This document shows positions 41,391 to 43,207 of a stretch of DNA of 43,207 bases, one piece after another. Under the pieces are notes generated by a model that had not been told where the DNA came from, ran no database searches, and saw only the letters and a program-made list of their open reading frames with translations. A program made the position numbers and the translations under genes. The DNA is taken from assembly GCA_031265445.1 (NCBI GenBank), contig JAISCQ010000002.1:1-43207 (forward strand), written 5' to 3'. Numbering within the stretch: the first letter of the stretch is position 1; every line of letters begins with the position of its first letter. The DNA is from Bacteroidales bacterium (GTDB lineage Bacteria; Bacteroidota; Bacteroidia; Bacteroidales; UBA4181).

Positions 41391-41550
41391 TTGATCATAT
41401 CCAAAAAGAGCAGGAATATAAGAAAAGAGCGGCTCTCCCGAACGGCTCTTTCCAAATTTAACAAACTATTTAAAATTCAATGAAAAAAAATTTAATAACT
41501 TATAGCACAAATCTCGCGCCAAACTTTTTGACGACACTAAATTTCGCCAG
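41391..41550. repeat. Hairpin/peptide repeat, copy C
   Basis: Begins ATCATATCCAAAAAGAGCA. Hairpin AAAGAGC (41424-41430) with GCTCTTT (41445-41451). Frame from ATG 41480: MKKNLITYSTNLAPNFLTTL, NFARPDKSC and on to TGA 41657-41659 (59 residues). The last 30 residues lie antisense to the Fic remnant, so only the first part is comparable with copies A and B. Confidence 0.8.
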
Positions 41551-41567
41551 ACCCGACAAGTCGTGTA

Positions 41568-41681
41568 TCAACGTAAATTGCGGCTGTATTCGCCGGAACC
41601 TTTCAGTTCGCCGGCTTTCTCGGCAATGCCGGCAAGAAGGTCAATGGCTTTCGTGCTGACGGTGTATGCGGGTGCGGTCAT
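41568..41681 (-). pseudogene. Fic-family N-terminal remnant
   Basis: 37 codons from ATG 41681 to TGA 41568: MTAPAYTVSTKAIDLLAGIA, EKAGELKGSGEYSRNLR. The pattern PxYTxSxKxxxLxAxIxEKxGEL resembles the start of Fic (AMP-transferase) family proteins of Bacteroidota, which continue with a RRINRIRTI segment and the HPFxxGNGR motif. Here the frame ends just where repeat copy C ends, so the rest of the gene was probably lost by a rearrangement at about 41550-41568. Identification rests on a short stretch. Confidence 0.4.
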
Positions 41682-41697
41682 AATTATTCTATTTTCC

Positions 41698-42822
41698 TTA
41701 GATTTCTGCCGAAATCTCGAAAAGCTTTTGCAATCCCTCCGAATATTTCTTTGTTGTAATCCAGTCCTGAAAATTTAAATCGTGATTATGCCTGTCAAAG
41801 ACAAAGGTTTTCAAATTTGTTTTGTTACAGGTTTTAAATCTGGTTTCAAGGTCATAGACGCTTTCTACGGGAACATTCGCGTCTTCCTTTCCGTGAAATA
41901 CATATATGGGCGTATCAACTTTTAAAAGTCTCGTCTTGTTCGGTTCGAGTGTAAAATGCTCCCTAAACCAGTTAACTGTTACCCGTACATAGTTATTCCA
42001 AATCCAGCTTTCCTCATTTCCGGATATCTTTGTCATCAAAAGTTCCTGAAAGGGCTCCCGCATGGTTCTAATATCTTTGATGTCTATCACTTCGTCTTTC
42101 ACAACATTAACCGAGTCAAAAGCCATATTCTGGAACAGATAATTTCTATACCGTGCAATTGTCGGGTCTTCGGATGCATATTCTTCCCTGTCAACAGCCT
42201 TATCGCCATTTTTGTCGAATATGGAATTGACCATAATCATGACGCCTTCGCCCGTATTCTGCCATTTGATAATGTCAAACATGTTGTTGTGCGCATAGCC
42301 ATGTAAAAACAGGGCGTCTATTTTTACTTTCTGCCTTTCGGCTACCATAGAAGCAATAATAGTTCCTTCACTTATACCATAAAGAATGATTTTACAGTCT
42401 TTGAAGCGTTCGTCTTTTTTCAGGGAGACAATCATTGTTTCCATATCGGCGACCTCAATATGAGGCAGGGACTGAGTGTATTTCAGACTGTCCACCTTAT
42501 CAAACCAGGGAGCGGTCTCTCCCAAATCAACGCCACGACGGTTGTAAGTAAAAAAGCCAACACCTTTTTCACAAAATCCATTCGCCAATACATCGTAGTA
42601 GTTGAATCCCTGCCTTTTTGTCAGATATGTCATGGGACCCGTTCCATGAATACCGACAACAATCGTCTTTATTTGACCGTCTTCGGGAAGACAAAGCCGT
42701 GTTGTTGCCGTTTCGCCGTCCGGTAAAGTAACCGTCTTTATTTCGGAAGTAAAAGCTCGTACCTGCAACGAAATGACTGACAATATTGCCGCTAATGCGG
42801 CGCTTTTGAATAAATTGCTCAT
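41698..42822 (-). CDS. Exported alpha/beta hydrolase with an EF-hand-like loop
   Basis: 374 residues. Signal peptide MSNLFKSAALAAILSVISLQ then VRAF. The alpha/beta-hydrolase core has IVVGIHGTGPMTY (oxyanion region), FFTYNRRGVDLG, nucleophile elbow ILYGISEGTIIAS, the acidic HGKEDANVPVE and the catalytic His in FDRHNHDLNF. Between the core strands there is FDKNGDKAVDREEY, which fits a calcium-binding EF-hand loop (Asp1, Asn3, Asp5, Asp9, Glu12). The family includes esterases and prolyl-oligopeptidase-like enzymes; substrate unknown. It is AT-richer than the 9-38 kb genes. Its promoter lies in the dispersed repeat upstream. Confidence 0.85.
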   Translation of the reverse strand: MSNLFKSAALAAILSVISLQVRAFTSEIKTVTLPDGETATTRLCLPEDGQIKTIVVGIHGTGPMTYLTKRQGFNYYDVLANGFCEKGVGFFTYNRRGVDLGETAPWFDKVDSLKYTQSLPHIEVADMETMIVSLKKDERFKDCKIILYGISEGTIIASMVAERQKVKIDALFLHGYAHNNMFDIIKWQNTGEGVMIMVNSIFDKNGDKAVDREEYASEDPTIARYRNYLFQNMAFDSVNVVKDEVIDIKDIRTMREPFQELLMTKISGNEESWIWNNYVRVTVNWFREHFTLEPNKTRLLKVDTPIYVFHGKEDANVPVESVYDLETRFKTCNKTNLKTFVFDRHNHDLNFQDWITTKKYSEGLQKLFEISAEI

Positions 42823-42887
42823 AAATATTTTGCTTTAAATTATTGATACTATACTTGCTCCAGCCTGCATGCGCACACCACAAAGCA

Positions 42888-42915
42888 CAAAGGTAACGTA
42901 TATTTATTGCATCAA
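42888..42915 (-). promoter_or_regulatory. Promoter of the exported hydrolase
   Basis: -7 TACCTTTG (42888-42895) and -33 TTG (42913-42915), 17 bases apart as in the copy at 540-567, about 65 bases before ATG 42822. Confidence 0.65.
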
Positions 42916-43009
42916 CCGAATTTCATTTGAACTTTATGCAAAAAAATCATCGAAAGCAACAGTATATCATTTTATTCAACCATATTCTTCGTAAAAACAA
43001 GTTCATTAG
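42893..43009. repeat. 117-119-bp dispersed repeat, copy 2
   Basis: Close copy of 545-663 in the same orientation, differing by a few substitutions and two short indels. Here it lies upstream of the hydrolase gene and of the divergent small gene at 43105. Confidence 0.85.
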
Positions 43010-43049
43010 AAAACAAATAAAATCAATTCCAAAACCCGTCGTAAAGCAA

Positions 43050-43075
43050 TTGAATGAATAATATTTGTATTTTCG
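43050..43075 (+). promoter_or_regulatory. Possible promoter of the partial gene at 43105
   Basis: TTG (43050-43052) and TATTTTCG (43068-43075, one mismatch to TAnnTTTG), 15 bases apart, shorter than the usual spacing. Confidence 0.35.
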
Positions 43076-43104
43076 CGGCATGTAATATCTGTAATAAATA
43101 AAAT

Positions 43105-43207
43105 ATGGAAGCTTTAAATATTGAAATCGTTCATCCGAAAGCAAAAGTACTTTTGATGAATTTAGCGGAAATGGATTTAATTCATATTAAACCCAAGCCC
43201 ACTTTGT
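43105..43207 (+). CDS. Small hypothetical protein, partial (possible toxin-antitoxin component)
   Basis: ATG 43105 opens a frame that runs off the right edge: MEALNIEIVHPKAKVLLMNL, AEMDLIHIKPKPTL. Short Bacteroidota proteins that start this way (ME/KALNI.(V/I)..PKA..L...M..L..I) are often encoded before a RelE/ParE-type toxin gene and are presumed antitoxins. Only 34 residues are visible and the next gene is outside the window, so the role is uncertain. Confidence 0.6.
   Translation, partial: MEALNIEIVHPKAKVLLMNLAEMDLIHIKPKPTL

Larger units (their letters stand above)
40746..41567. other. Gene-poor region carrying three hairpin repeats
   Basis: Between fabG and the Fic remnant lie three copies of one element (listed separately) and about 400 bp of other sequence. 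Within 40746-40829 I see a short plus frame from ATG 40749 (MVTSESTSMLILPDKPMHLW...), without a recognisable family. Between copies B and C (41271-41390) I see nothing but a few short frames. Confidence 0.5.

Noticed and set aside
41563-41778. Plus-strand 71-codon frame with a hydrophobic end
   Set aside because: It lies antisense to the Fic remnant and to the end of the hydrolase gene; no independent support.
545-43009. Composite transposon bounded by the 117-bp repeats
   Set aside because: The segment between them is mostly core chromosomal genes (parE, icd, rpoD, lpxD) with no transposase or integrase; the coincidence with window ends is an accident of cutting.

Overview
The window comes from a member of the Bacteroidota, most likely order Bacteroidales. 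Promoters follow the -33 TTG / -7 TAnnTTTG pattern read by the short primary sigma factor that is itself encoded here (34387-35247). Genes have weak or no Shine-Dalgarno sequences. There are TAT-exported Gfo/Idh/MocA oxidoreductases, OmpA/PD40/CRD and DUF5723 envelope proteins, a 6-bladed beta-propeller lipoprotein and a Nudix-type sugar regulator. No rRNA, integrase, complete insertion sequence or CRISPR array is visible. I ran no searches; family names rest on motifs I recognise.

Layout. 1-5.7 kb: a partial AAA-ATPase-like gene, parE, an isocitrate dehydrogenase whose cofactor residues look NAD-type, a 42-bp minisatellite, and dprA. 5.7-13.6 kb: a Gfo/Idh oxidoreductase, an orphan LytTR response regulator, an SDR, lpxD, an esterase/beta-propeller fusion and the tail-specific protease tsp. 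13.8-19.5 kb: a tight three-gene envelope operon (OmpA-PD40-CRD protein, a lipoprotein of unknown function, a DUF5723 barrel). 19.5-20.6 kb: a gene-poor island with a 42-bp palindrome, a 21-bp array, a second 42-bp array and a broken methyltransferase. 20.6-23.1 kb: an acyl-CoA synthetase and two tRNA genes (Thr-CGT, Ala-GGC).

23.1-34.2 kb, all on the minus strand: a xylose catabolic locus (Nudix regulator, xylB, xylA, xylE). Between xylB and xylA lie a propeller lipoprotein, two exported Gfo/Idh/MocA proteins, a ThuA-domain protein and a DUF1097 membrane protein. A 25-bp inverted repeat overlaps the predicted promoter of the regulator. I read the locus as periplasmic oxidoreductive processing of a sugar or glycoside joined to the xylose isomerase pathway.

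34.4-43.2 kb: rpoD, a DegP/HtrA protease, mlaE-mlaF behind a leader with mutually exclusive hairpins, a lipoate ligase, fabG, about 950 bp with three copies of a hairpin element that carry related tiny reading frames, a Fic remnant, an exported alpha/beta hydrolase with an EF-hand-like loop, and a partial small gene. A repeat of about 117 bp containing a promoter occurs near both ends of the window.

The signals most worth following are the hairpin/peptide repeats at 40.8-41.6 kb, the mlaE leader, the mixed xylose/oxidoreductase locus with its regulator site, and the IDH cofactor residues.
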